Positions 43,098-51,389 of a DNA stretch of 64,000 nt are shown here, in pieces. This stretch comes from Acidobacteriota bacterium. Lineage in GTDB: Bacteria; Acidobacteriota; Terriglobia; Terriglobales; Acidobacteriaceae. The first letter of the stretch is position 1, and each line of letters begins with the position of its first letter. A program made the position numbers and the translations under genes. The stretch is taken from NCBI GenBank assembly GCA_021792135.1, contig JAJYVF010000021.1, positions 33,190-97,189 of the forward strand, read 5' to 3'. The notes under the pieces were generated by a model. It was not told the DNA's origin, made no database searches, and saw only the letters and a program-made list of their open reading frames with translations.

Positions 43098-43819
43098 TGT
43101 CGACTCAAACGCAATCCCGGCCCCGCGCACAGAATCTTGCGGATTCGGTCTACCAGCAGCTGAAGTCCGAGTTGTTCGAATTTCAGCTCCTGCCGGGGGA
43201 CCGCTTTACCGAAGGTGAGGTCGCCGACCGCACGGGTGCCAGCCGGACGCCGGTCCGGCAGGCTCTCTACCGGCTGCAGCGCGAGGGCTTTCTGGCCGTA
43301 AACTTTCGCAATGGCTGGGAAGTGCGTCCACTGGATTTTGATCAGCTGGATGCGCTGTACGATCTGAGGATCCTTCTCGAGCAGACTTCGATTCGCCGCA
43401 TGGAGAAGCTGAGCGCCGAGAAGATGAACTGGATTTTGCTTCCGCTTGAAGCCCGATGGAAGGTTGATCCGGCTCGCCGGAGCAGCGATGCCCGGCAGAT
43501 CGCCTCGTGGGACGAGGAATTTCATTGCAGCCTGGTTGCCGCTTCCGGGAATCCCGAGTTTGTGCGGGTGCACGCGGAGGTCACGGACCGAATCCAGATT
43601 GTGCGAAGGCTTGATTTCACCCAGCCATCCAGGATCGCGGCGACCTATCAGGAGCACGCATCGATGCTGGATGCCCTGCGCAGAGGAGGCTTCCTCGAGG
43701 CCGCGGATCAACTGGCCACGCACATCGAATGCTCGCGAGTGGAAGCGCGCAAGCTTACGCTTCTGAAGCTGCAGCATGCCCGCCGGGAATTCGTCTCCGA
43801 TGGAGGATCGACGATCTGA
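43097..43819 (+). CDS. GntR family regulator (FadR/FCD type)
   Basis: 240 aa. An N-terminal winged helix (~20-85; LPGDRFTEGEVADRTGASRTPVRQAL) is followed by an all-helical FCD ligand-binding domain. Metal or ligand residues are scattered through WDEEFHCSLVAASGN, YQEHASMLDAL and THIECSRVEARK (Asp and three His positions as in FCD proteins). It is translationally coupled to the carboxylase gene. It probably controls its own operon, and perhaps the divergent porin-urt-ure arm, through the palindrome at 39321-39333. Confidence 0.9.
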   Translation: MSTQTQSRPRAQNLADSVYQQLKSELFEFQLLPGDRFTEGEVADRTGASRTPVRQALYRLQREGFLAVNFRNGWEVRPLDFDQLDALYDLRILLEQTSIRRMEKLSAEKMNWILLPLEARWKVDPARRSSDARQIASWDEEFHCSLVAASGNPEFVRVHAEVTDRIQIVRRLDFTQPSRIAATYQEHASMLDALRRGGFLEAADQLATHIECSRVEARKLTLLKLQHARREFVSDGGSTI

Positions 43820-44086
43820 CGGCGGCCGCCTCGATTGCCCGCGAGCGAGCACCGCTCACCTCAGTGCAGAATGAAGGCAGAATGCCGGTGGTGGTGTGCT
43901 GCCTGAGCGTGGGCAGCGCGCAGTGTAATCGAACCGGCTGCGCGCCGCGGCGGGTTCGGCCGCTGCGGCAGCATTTCTTCCTGCGTGTGGAACGGTCTCG
44001 CTGGGGCGCGACAAGCGCGGAGCGGACTTTGGCGGACGGGCTGGTCCGGCTTCGCTCCGGCAGATCGTGTTCGGAAGGAGGAGCAG
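43820..44086. other. Gene-free spacer
   Basis: 267 bp of GC-rich sequence between the GntR and cupin genes. Apart from an imperfect CCGGCTTCGCTCCGG dyad near 44047, I see nothing supportable; open frames here are compositional. Confidence 0.3.
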
Positions 44087-44581
44087 GTGAAGGGGATATG
44101 CACAGGAATCGTGATCATCGGGCTTGCCGGCCTGCGGTGCGTGGCGCAGACGCCGACCGTACAGACGTTCTCCGGCGAGCAGATCGGCGCCCTGCAGTCC
44201 GTGCTCAAAGCCCAGGCAGATGCATCGAACGGAATCGGCACACGCCGGCTGGCGAGTTACCCGGGTTTCTACACGATGCTGATCTACCGTGACAGGAACG
44301 GTCAGGTCGAAATTCACCAGGACTTCGATGAGGTCGTGGTTGTCCTTCAGGGGCAGGCAACCCTCCGAACAGGGGGCGCGCCGGAAAACGTACGGGCGAT
44401 CGGTCCCGGAGAGCTTCGCGGCACTGCTGCCACCGACGCAGCATCGCATCTGCTGAGCGAGGGAGCCACGGTGCACATTCCTGCCAATACACCGCACCAG
44501 GTTTTTGTGCCGGCAGGGAGTCACGTCGTCTATGTCGACGTGAAAATCAGGCATGGGGTGGGCGAATCCGCACGGAAGTAG
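44087..44581 (+). CDS. Exported cupin-domain protein
   Basis: 164 aa. The GTG at 44087 has an excellent SD (GGAAGGAGGAGCAG). A short signal peptide (ICTGIVIIGLAGLRCVAQ) is followed by a single cupin barrel: IHQDFDEVVVVLQGQATLRTGG, then GATVHIPANTPHQVFVPAGSHVVYVDV. The His/His pattern is compatible with metal binding. Enzymatic role is unknown. It is downstream of the carboxylase-gntR operon but 267 bp away and with its own SD, so linkage is uncertain. Confidence 0.8.
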   Translation: MKGICTGIVIIGLAGLRCVAQTPTVQTFSGEQIGALQSVLKAQADASNGIGTRRLASYPGFYTMLIYRDRNGQVEIHQDFDEVVVVLQGQATLRTGGAPENVRAIGPGELRGTAATDAASHLLSEGATVHIPANTPHQVFVPAGSHVVYVDVKIRHGVGESARK

Positions 44582-44606
44582 AAGAGTTGCGGAGAACCAT
44601 GTGGAG

Positions 44607-45214
44607 ATGAGCAGACTCACGCACACGGACCTGCGGGTCAGCTGGCTTTGTTTTGGAACGATGACCCTGGGCAAGCCGGTGAACCAGGAAGAGTCCAGCA
44701 GCATGGCAGACCTGTGCCTCTCCTCGGACATCAACCGCATCGACACCGCCACTCCGAGTCCGATCTCCCGGCCGATGTAAAACCTGCTGGCGCGGAATCG
44801 AGCAGGAATTCCTGCCAATGGCGCGGGAGTATGGCGTCAGCACGCTGGCCTGCGATCCCCTGGCCGGAGGACTGCTGACCGGCAAACACCGAAGAGATTT
44901 CATTCCCGAAGGCGGACGCTTCGACAGGAACCGCATGTATCAGGACCGGGTACTGAAACGAACGCACTTTCCATGCCGTAGACCGATTGAAGAAGATCGC
45001 AGAACATGCCGGTCGCTCCCTGATCAGCCTTGCCTTCGCGTGGCTCCTGCATCACACCGCGAGCGATGTCGTCATGCCCGGAGCTTCGTCGCTGCGGCAA
45101 CTCAGGCAGACTCTGAAGGCCTGCACGGACGGTCCATTACCCGAAGATGCCGTGTCTGCCTGGGATCGGGCATGGCACGAATTCCGCGGGCCTGTCCCGA
45201 GCTACAACCGATGA
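44607..45214 (+). pseudogene. Aldo/keto reductase remnant (internal deletion and frameshift)
   Basis: Three pieces of one aldo/keto reductase lie in order. At 44607-44780: LTHTDLRVSWLCFGTMTLGKP up to a stop where the enzyme should continue. At about 44797-44970 in another frame: EFLPMAREYGVSTLACDPLAGGLLTGKH and FDRNRMYQDR. From ~44971 after a further shift to 45214: LKKIAEHAGRSLISLAFAWLLHH and ending FRGPVPSYNR. About half of the protein, including the catalytic Tyr/Lys/His region, is missing between pieces one and two. A dead gene. Confidence 0.85.
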
Positions 45215-45634
45215 TTGTCGGGGCGCCACAGGGCTTCAGCCGCGATTCCTGCCTCCTGACCGACTCCTTAACTGAAAATGTACTTAACGCGGCAATAAGT
45301 GATAAGGAGGATACTAATGGAGCGGTCATTTTTGATAGTAACCAACTAGCAATTGGTTCTTCTCGCATCACCAACTATTCTTATTGGTGGGGCAAAAGCC
45401 TTCGGCGCTGCTATCGTTTCTCCACCGAACCGGCTGAGCACTCCATGCTGCACGGTCCGTATTGCGGCGATGCTGCAGCCGGCCTCCAGGGCAGAATGTG
45501 GGCTGAATTCCGACCTGCGGGTCCCGGTTCCTGAATCGCTCCGCAGTATGGATATTTGGTTGCCAGGGAATTGTCGCTCACCATGAGGGATCTTCTTCTG
45601 GCTGTACTTAACGTTTCCATTGGAGAACAAGTTT
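45215..45634. other. Gene-free region with a short leader-like ORF and paired hairpins
   Basis: 420 bp of lower GC. Besides the ten-codon ORF at 45317 and its hairpins, it contains TGTACTTAACG twice (45279-45289 and 45603-45613). An ACTTA...TAAGT dyad at 45282-45300 is of the type bound by HxlR-like regulators. No ordinary gene is visible. Confidence 0.4.
45317..45349 (+). other. Ten-codon ORF with strong ribosome-binding site
   Basis: ATG 45317 is preceded by AAGGAGGATACTA, one of the best SDs in the window, and encodes MERSFLIVTN before TAG. The stop falls in the left arm of a hairpin (AACCAA 45340-45345 / TTGGTT 45353-45358). A second hairpin follows (CACCAA 45369-45374 / TTGGTG 45384-45389). 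This could be a leader peptide or the truncated start of a lost gene. Confidence 0.35.
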
Positions 45635-46765
45635 ATGAGCGCATCTCTTTCCAAATCTGCTGTACTGGTTCTGGCGTTGACATCTTTGGTCTTCCTGCCC
45701 ATGGGCTGCAGGAAGCCCGCGCCCATCAAGCTGGCGTGCAATGCAAGTGCCCCGTCGATCTATCCGGGCGAAGCCGAAACCATCACCGCCACCCCCAGCT
45801 CTGTCAGCACGAAGAAGAACTGGAATCAGGTTTATAGCTGGAGTGGAACCAATGTCACGGGCAGCGGCACCAGCGCTACGGTGAACACGGCGTCGCTGGA
45901 TCCGGGAAATTACACCGTCAAAGCCCAGGTCAAGCAGGGCAAGAAGGGCAAGGAAGGCACCAAGCCGGGGCAGACGGCCGAGTGCCAGGCGGACTTCACG
46001 GTGAAGCCCTTCGAACCGCCCACCATTAGCTGCACAGCGAGTCCTTCCACGGTGCAGCCGGGCGAGAGTTCCACAATCACCGCGAACGGCGTGAGTCCGC
46101 AGAACCGCCCGCTGACCTACAGCTATTCGGCTTCCTCTGGGTCGGTGAACGGGACAGCGAATACCGCGGTGCTCTCGACGACCGGTGCGCCATCAGGCAC
46201 GATCACCGTCACCTGCAACGTCCAGGATGACAAGGGGCACAGCGCTTCGGCCACCACATCGGTCGATGTGCAGGCTCCTCCTCCTCCGCCGCAGCCGAAG
46301 ACCCAGACGCTTTGCTCGATCCAGTTTGACAAGGACAAGCGGCGTCCGGCTCGCGTGGACAACGAAGCCAAGGCCTGCCTGGATGAGGTTGCTCTGAACG
46401 CGCAGCAAAAGCCCGACGCCACCCTGGTGGTGGTGGGCAACTCGGCTCCACTGCCTGAGCAACATGGGCGCCGCCATCACCGTCACGAAATGACCGCCGA
46501 GGAACTCGCGGCGCAGCGCGCCGTAAACACCAAGGATTACCTGGTGACCGACAAGGGTATCGATGCCAGCCGCATCCAGGTGCGGGCGGGCACGAACGGC
46601 CAGAACGAGGTGGAAGATTACCTGGTTCCGTCCGGCGCCAACTTCGAGAACGATGTGCCGGGAACCACTGCGGTGGATGAGAGTAGCGTGAAGCCGCAGC
46701 CGCGGAATCCCGTGGCGCACCATCACCACCACAAGGCTGCTGCCGCAAAACCCGCAGCACAGTAG
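45635..46765 (+). CDS. Lipoprotein with Ig-like repeats and OmpA-like C-terminus
   Basis: 376 aa from ATG 45635 (GGAG 11 bases upstream). The signal ends in FLPMGC, so it is lipid-anchored. Two Ig-like/PKD-like repeats follow: IKLACNASAPSIYPGEAETI (~32-120) and ISCTASPSTVQPGESSTI (~130-210). After a PPPPPQP linker comes an OmpA-like domain with LCSIQFDKDKRRPARVDNEA (a variant of the family's SNTD motif region), LVVVGNSAP and AQRAVNTKDYLVTDKGID. The C-terminus has HHHHH and Ala-rich sequence. Likely links outer membrane and peptidoglycan. Followed by a hairpin terminator. Confidence 0.78.
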   Translation: MSASLSKSAVLVLALTSLVFLPMGCRKPAPIKLACNASAPSIYPGEAETITATPSSVSTKKNWNQVYSWSGTNVTGSGTSATVNTASLDPGNYTVKAQVKQGKKGKEGTKPGQTAECQADFTVKPFEPPTISCTASPSTVQPGESSTITANGVSPQNRPLTYSYSASSGSVNGTANTAVLSTTGAPSGTITVTCNVQDDKGHSASATTSVDVQAPPPPPQPKTQTLCSIQFDKDKRRPARVDNEAKACLDEVALNAQQKPDATLVVVGNSAPLPEQHGRRHHRHEMTAEELAAQRAVNTKDYLVTDKGIDASRIQVRAGTNGQNEVEDYLVPSGANFENDVPGTTAVDESSVKPQPRNPVAHHHHHKAAAAKPAAQ

Positions 46766-46787
46766 CCGCAGCAACCGCCAGAAAGGC

Positions 46788-46820
46788 AGGGCCGTCCCGT
46801 CGGGGGCGGCCCTCGCCTCA
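46788..46820 (+). terminator. Terminator of the OmpA-like lipoprotein gene
   Basis: AGGGCCG (46788-46794) pairs with CGGCCCT (46807-46813), and CGCCTCATTTT follows. The stem is strong and the U-tract short. Confidence 0.5.
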
Positions 46821-46911
46821 TTTTGGGGGAAGGTTTACCCCGGCAGAACTGTGCCTGTGACCTGCCCTCGGGCTGCGACTCGGAGAGCAGATCCACGCGA
46901 ACCGCTTTCGT

Positions 46912-48198
46912 TCAATTCGATTCGGCTACGGGGTTCCGCTGACCCCTCAGGATGAGCCATTGGAGTAAGCCCCAGTTCATCCCGCCGAGGGCTGCATCGG
47001 TTGCCAGGCTGGACCAGGCGGCTCCGTACCAGCCGAAGCGAGGAATGAGCCAGAGATTGAGCCCGAAATTCAGTGCCGCGGCCGTGAGCTGGGCGTTCGT
47101 ACGATAGCTCTGGAGTCCAGCACCCGTCAGCGCCGATCCCGTCATCTGGTGCACGCCTCGGAAAGCCGGGATCAGGCACAGCCAGCGTGCTGCCGCGACG
47201 CTTTCCGCAAAACCGGGACCCAGAATCCGGGGGATGAGTGGGGCAGCCAGGAAAACCGCGACTGATGCGGCAACACCTATGGGCGCCGCACGCCGCAGGA
47301 GCCGATAGGATAACTCTGCGGATGCGGCCAGATTCGAGCGTCCGCGCTGAAAGAGCCGCGGCATGGCCGCATCTCTGATGGAGAGAATCGGGATGGTGGC
47401 GACATCGATCACGCGATACGCCATCGTGTAAATGCCATTCGCGAGGTTCAATCCGTAATGGCTCAGCATCGTCTTGTCGAGGTCGTTATAGACAGATGCC
47501 GTCGACGTTGCGAAGGCATAGCCCAGTCCCTCCGGGCCCCGTTTGGCGAAAAGGGCGGGGTGGAATTCCGGGCGTCCGAAGCGGGCTGTGATCGTTCCCG
47601 CTGCCAGCAGAGCACCGATGGCTGAAACAGTGGCAGAGGCCGCCGCCCATTGCCACGCGCTCGCCCGGCCCAGCACCAGCAGCATTCCGGCGGCGGCGAT
47701 TGTCCGGAGCAGGTTCGTGAGCAGATTGAGGACCGCGGTCGTCCGCATCTGCTCGAAGGCCTGGAAGATCCGGCTGCTTTCCAGGGTCAGCTGCCCGCAG
47801 AGGCAATTTGCGACGGCCGCGAGCAGCACCAGCGATGCGCTGGCCGGGTTCAGTACCCGCCATCCCACGATCCGGAGCAGAACAATCAGCGACCCGGCGG
47901 CAACGAGAGTGACCGCCAGAATGTTACCCCAGTAAACGGAGAACTCCCTGCGGTCCCCCGAGACATAGCGCAGGAAGACGGTACCTGTACCCAGGCCGCC
48001 GTACTGCGCCACCAGGCCGGTAAACGCAAATGCTCCCGCATAGATGCCGTACTGCACAGCGCCCAGCAATCGGGCCAGAATGATGAAATAGGCTACCTGC
48101 AACAGCAGTCCGGCACCCTGCCCGGCCATCAGCCATCCGGCATTCCGTGCCATCGGGTTCCGGAACGACCGCTGCCAGTCGCGCGGCCAAACCGTCAC
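46912..48198 (-). CDS. Polysaccharide flippase (Wzx/MurJ-like, MOP superfamily)
   Basis: 428 aa, 12-14 hydrophobic helices, beginning near MARNAGWLMAGQGAGLLLQ. Conserved MOP features include ILARLLGAVQYGIYAGAFAF and ALTGAGLQSYRTNAQLTAA. Translocates lipid-linked glycans across the inner membrane. The start is chosen as GTG 48198 (GAGGG upstream). ATG 48270 (no SD) and ATG 48153 are alternatives. No other glycan-cluster gene is adjacent on this strand. The gene is convergent with the lipoprotein gene. Confidence 0.82.
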   Translation of the reverse strand: MTVWPRDWQRSFRNPMARNAGWLMAGQGAGLLLQVAYFIILARLLGAVQYGIYAGAFAFTGLVAQYGGLGTGTVFLRYVSGDRREFSVYWGNILAVTLVAAGSLIVLLRIVGWRVLNPASASLVLLAAVANCLCGQLTLESSRIFQAFEQMRTTAVLNLLTNLLRTIAAAGMLLVLGRASAWQWAAASATVSAIGALLAAGTITARFGRPEFHPALFAKRGPEGLGYAFATSTASVYNDLDKTMLSHYGLNLANGIYTMAYRVIDVATIPILSIRDAAMPRLFQRGRSNLAASAELSYRLLRRAAPIGVAASVAVFLAAPLIPRILGPGFAESVAAARWLCLIPAFRGVHQMTGSALTGAGLQSYRTNAQLTAAALNFGLNLWLIPRFGWYGAAWSSLATDAALGGMNWGLLQWLILRGQRNPVAESN

Positions 48199-48686
48199 GC
48201 GGCCCTCGCGGCGCTGACTTGTGCGGTTTCGTCGGAAAGGCCTGTCGGCGAGAAGAGGAACACCATCCATCGCGGCCGGAGCACAGGCATAAGGGTGACC
48301 TCACCCATGTTGCGCGCCATTGTCCCAACAATCAGGCTCGATGGGCTGAATTGAAGGGACCCGCGATGGGACAGGAGAAGTCGAAGTCATTGTTGCGTGG
48401 ACAGGATGCAGGCGATCTATCTCAGCCGCGGCAGCACCAAGCCAGGAATGCAGGGTGACTGGCCCTGAAGCACTTTAGCGGAGGACGGATCCCGGTGTTC
48501 CGATTCTGTCTCTCAGATCGAAAGTGAATCTGTGACTGCGATCACAATTCCGGCAGCTTCGAGGTGATGGGTTCCTTTCCCGGAATGAAGTACATCCGCA
48601 ACTCCGCAGCCCCCGTGGTATGGCCTGTGCTAGTGTTGGATCAGGCTGTATCGGGGCGTGTGCGCGCGTCCCCGCGCTTTGCACCT
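48199..48686. other. Divergent intergenic region with a CRP-type site
   Basis: About 490 bp between the flippase and the small membrane-protein gene. No gene is supportable. It holds a perfect TGTGA-N6-TCACA palindrome at 48531-48546. Confidence 0.45.
48531..48546. promoter_or_regulatory. Perfect CRP-type palindrome
   Basis: TGTGACTGCGATCACA matches the CRP/FNR-superfamily consensus TGTGA-N6-TCACA at all ten fixed bases, with A/T flanks (AATC...AATT). It is 140 bp upstream of the rightward membrane-protein gene and about 330 bp upstream of the flippase. Which is controlled is not evident. Confidence 0.55.
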
Positions 48687-49016
48687 ATGCGGCATTCGCC
48701 CAACCTTGTGTCACCGGTTCCCGCCTCTCCGCCGCCGAACCCGTCCGCATCTGCGGATCCTCCCGAGCACGTCCGTCAGCTGTCCTGGCTCCGTCGCGCC
48801 GATCTCTTCATCCGTGTCATCGTCCGCCTTTACATCGGTCTGATCCTGGTGTTTCTCCCATGGACCCGCATCTGGGCCTTCAATCGGTTCTTCCTCTACT
48901 ACGCACATGTTGCGCGTCTCACCGAGAGCGGGGCTGTGCGTGGTATCGTCTCCGGTCTCGGCCTTCTGAACATCTGGATCGCTATCTCCGAAGCGATCCA
49001 TTATCGTGAAAACTGA
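48687..49016 (+). CDS. Small membrane protein of unknown function
   Basis: 109 aa from ATG 48687. A Pro/Ser-rich N-terminus is followed by two hydrophobic segments: VIVRLYIGLILVFLPWTRIW (~55-75), then GIVSGLGLLNIWIAISEAI at the C-terminus. No recognisable domain. Its stop is 1 bp before the ATG of the LOG-family gene, so the two are co-transcribed. No clear SD at the start, so the N-terminus is uncertain. Confidence 0.6.
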   Translation: MRHSPNLVSPVPASPPPNPSASADPPEHVRQLSWLRRADLFIRVIVRLYIGLILVFLPWTRIWAFNRFFLYYAHVARLTESGAVRGIVSGLGLLNIWIAISEAIHYREN

Positions 49017-49017
49017 C

Positions 49018-49950
49018 ATGTCGCATAATCCACCGCCACCCCTCGATAACGCCTCGCTCGCTTACGAAAACGAATCCTTCCTCAATAGTCCGGACGGCCG
49101 CATCATCCGCATCCTTTCCGAGTACTCGGAACCGCTCGCCCGTTTTCGGCGGGAGCGTATCCAGGACACGGTCGTCTTCTTCGGCTCCGCCCGATTCCGG
49201 CCCCTCGACGAAGTCAACCGCGAACTCGAGCTGCTCGAAAATACAGGTTCCAGCCGTCCCGCCCCCGAGGAGGAACAGCCCGCGCGCCGCCCCGACATCG
49301 AGCAGGGAAGCTCCAGCGAGCTTCGCCTCCGCCGTGCCGAGGCTGCTGTTGAGATGGCCCATTACTACGAGGACGCGCGCCGCCTGTCTTTCCTCCTGAC
49401 CCAGTGGACCAACGAACTGAAGTACCGCCGCTGCCGCTTCGTCGTCACCTCCGGCGGAGGTCCCGGCATCATGGAGGCCGCTAATCGTGGCGCCTGGGAA
49501 GCCGGCGGCAAGACCATTGGTCTCAACATCCGTCTGCCCTTCGAGCAGGTCCCCAACCGCTTTATCACCCCGGCCCTCAATTTCGAGTTCCACTACTTCT
49601 TCATGCGCAAGTACTGGTTCGCCTACCTGGCCAAGGCCCTGGTGGTGTTCCCCGGCGGTTTCGGTACCCTCGACGAGATGTTCGAAATCCTCACCCTCTC
49701 CCAAACGCAAAAGCTCAACAAGAAAATAACGGTTGTGCTGTATGGTCCCTCGTACTGGGAGAAGGTCATTAATCTCGACATCCTCGTGGACAAGGGTGCC
49801 ATCTCACCGCGTGATCGGGAGTTGTTCCAGGTTGCCAATACCCCCGAGCAGGCTTTCGAGATCCTTCGCGACGGCCTCACCCGCAATCATCTCGAGCCGG
49901 AGACTGCCCAGGAGCCGGAACTGCCCGAGATCGCGGAAACCCGCCGTTGA
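49018..49950 (+). CDS. LOG (lysine decarboxylase-like) family protein
   Basis: 310 aa. The Rossmann-like core has VVFFGSARF, SGGGPGIMEAANRGA and the phosphoribohydrolase signature PGGFGTLDEMFE (PGGxGTxxE). Proteins with this motif cleave ribose-5-phosphate from nucleotides (cytokinin LOG, PpnN). An extra segment (~65-105) after GSARF is rich in Glu, Pro and Arg and is not part of the core. ATG 49018 overlaps closely with the upstream gene; the GTG at 49006 is an alternative. Cytosolic. Confidence 0.85.
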   Translation: MSHNPPPPLDNASLAYENESFLNSPDGRIIRILSEYSEPLARFRRERIQDTVVFFGSARFRPLDEVNRELELLENTGSSRPAPEEEQPARRPDIEQGSSSELRLRRAEAAVEMAHYYEDARRLSFLLTQWTNELKYRRCRFVVTSGGGPGIMEAANRGAWEAGGKTIGLNIRLPFEQVPNRFITPALNFEFHYFFMRKYWFAYLAKALVVFPGGFGTLDEMFEILTLSQTQKLNKKITVVLYGPSYWEKVINLDILVDKGAISPRDRELFQVANTPEQAFEILRDGLTRNHLEPETAQEPELPEIAETRR

Positions 49951-49959
49951 TCCGACCGC

Positions 49960-49965
49960 TATAAT
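49960..49965 (+). promoter_or_regulatory. TATAAT -10 hexamer ahead of the PHP gene
   Basis: Perfect TATAAT, with CCGACCGC preceding. If used, the transcript would have a ~190-nt leader before the ATG at 50165. No good -35. Confidence 0.35.
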
Positions 49966-50164
49966 GACGGAACAATCGCAAGACGGCGGCAGGTTCTCCC
50001 CAGACCTCCTGACCGCTTTTGCGTGGTGGACAAGGGCAAGTGACGGGTAGCGTTACCTTTCCAGATACTTCCCGCAATTTGACCAGGCTTTTTCCCACCC
50101 GTAATGCCCTGTTCATGGTGCACACAGGATACTGGTACTCGTAGATGACCCCGGGAGGAACTCG

Positions 50165-51334
50165 ATGGCCGAACTCCGCCGCATCTCCTATTTCTGGACC
50201 GAACCCGCTGCTGCTCGCGACTATCCCACCGCGGTCTCGCTCCACAGCCACACCAATCAGTCCAGGGAAACCCTCGATTTTCTGGCCAATCTCGGGAACC
50301 AGTACCCCATCCTGCGTCCCATCCTGGCCCGCTACGAGCGGTTTGCCCACGAACGGCATAACATCCCCATGAACTACGCCGCTGCGTACTGGACGCCGCC
50401 CCTGACTCCGCGCCTTGCTTTTGACCTCGAAAGCGGCCAGATCGAACAGAAGCTCGGCATCATGCCGCTGGTCTCTATCACCGACCACGACACCATCGCC
50501 GCCCCCATGCTCCTGCGCACCGTTGCCGCCGCCCGCCATATCCCCGTTTCGGTCGAATGGAGCGTTCCTTTCGGGGGTGATCAGTCCTTCCATCTCGGCA
50601 TCCACAACCTCCCCAGCGATTCCGGCGCAGCCTGGATGAGGACCTTCGAGGAGTTAACCGCCCAACCCGACGAAAAGCGGCTGACCGAGATCCTGGCTGC
50701 ACTCCACGCCCTGCCCAACGTTCTCATCGTCTTCAACCACCCCGTGTGGGACCTCTATCTGATCGGGCAGGAGAAGGCAGCGCGGCGTGTGCACGACTTC
50801 CTCAGCGCCAACCACGAATTCCTGCACGCCTTCGAGCTCAACGGCCTCCGCCCCTGGCAGGAAAACCGCCGTGTCAAACGCCTCGCCCAGCAGTGGAACA
50901 AGATCCTCCTTTCCGGCGGCGACCGTCATGGGCTTGAGCCCAATGGCAATGTCAATCTAACCCACGCCTCCACCTTCACCGAGTTCGTGCATGAGGTGCG
51001 CTACGAGGGCCGCAGCCACGTACTCTTCATGCCCCAGTACGCCCAGCCCTGGAAGCACCGCATCCTGCAGTCCACCCTCGACGCGATCCGCGACTACCCC
51101 GATTTTCCTCTCGGCTCGCGCAACTGGGATGAGCGTGTCTGGCACCCCGACGCCGAGGGCGTCATGCGGCCGGCGAGCGAACTCTGGCCCCGCGGTTCCG
51201 CCCCGTCCTACATCAGCTTTGTCATCAAGAGCGTGCGGCTCCTCGGCAGCCGGCCCGTTTCCGGCAGCCTGCGCGTGGCATGGAGCGAGTCCCGTGAGTT
51301 GCAGTTTGCCCTGGGTGACGAAGCGGTTCGCTGA
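50165..51334 (+). CDS. PHP-domain metal-dependent hydrolase-like protein
   Basis: 389 aa; ATG 50165 has CGGGAGGAACTCG upstream. N-terminal PHP motif I is SLHSHT (His27, His29) and motif II is SITDHDT (Asp107-His108-Asp109). A later histidine (FNHPVWD) and SGGDRHGLEPN complete the trinuclear-site pattern, so it is probably an active phosphoesterase. The substrate is unknown. It stands 55 bp ahead of a GT4 glycosyltransferase. Confidence 0.83.
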   Translation: MAELRRISYFWTEPAAARDYPTAVSLHSHTNQSRETLDFLANLGNQYPILRPILARYERFAHERHNIPMNYAAAYWTPPLTPRLAFDLESGQIEQKLGIMPLVSITDHDTIAAPMLLRTVAAARHIPVSVEWSVPFGGDQSFHLGIHNLPSDSGAAWMRTFEELTAQPDEKRLTEILAALHALPNVLIVFNHPVWDLYLIGQEKAARRVHDFLSANHEFLHAFELNGLRPWQENRRVKRLAQQWNKILLSGGDRHGLEPNGNVNLTHASTFTEFVHEVRYEGRSHVLFMPQYAQPWKHRILQSTLDAIRDYPDFPLGSRNWDERVWHPDAEGVMRPASELWPRGSAPSYISFVIKSVRLLGSRPVSGSLRVAWSESRELQFALGDEAVR

Positions 51335-51354
51335 CCGGTTACCTTTGCCGCTCT

Positions 51355-51360
51355 TATAAT
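51355..51360 (+). promoter_or_regulatory. TATAAT -10 hexamer ahead of the glycosyltransferase
   Basis: Perfect TATAAT ~30 bp before GTG 51390. -35 not evident. It suggests that the glycosyltransferase can be transcribed apart from the PHP gene. Confidence 0.4.
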
Positions 51361-51389
51361 CTCGCGTTGATCTTGCGCCGCTATAGTGC

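Noticed and set aside
43861..44818. Minus-strand frames opposite the cupin gene
   Set aside because: Antisense to a cupin gene with an excellent SD; Arg/Pro/His-rich translation only.
45361..45430. Cyclic di-GMP (GEMM) riboswitch-like segment GGGCAAAAGCCTTCGG
   Set aside because: Only one of the two conserved blocks is present and the P2/P3 arrangement does not form.
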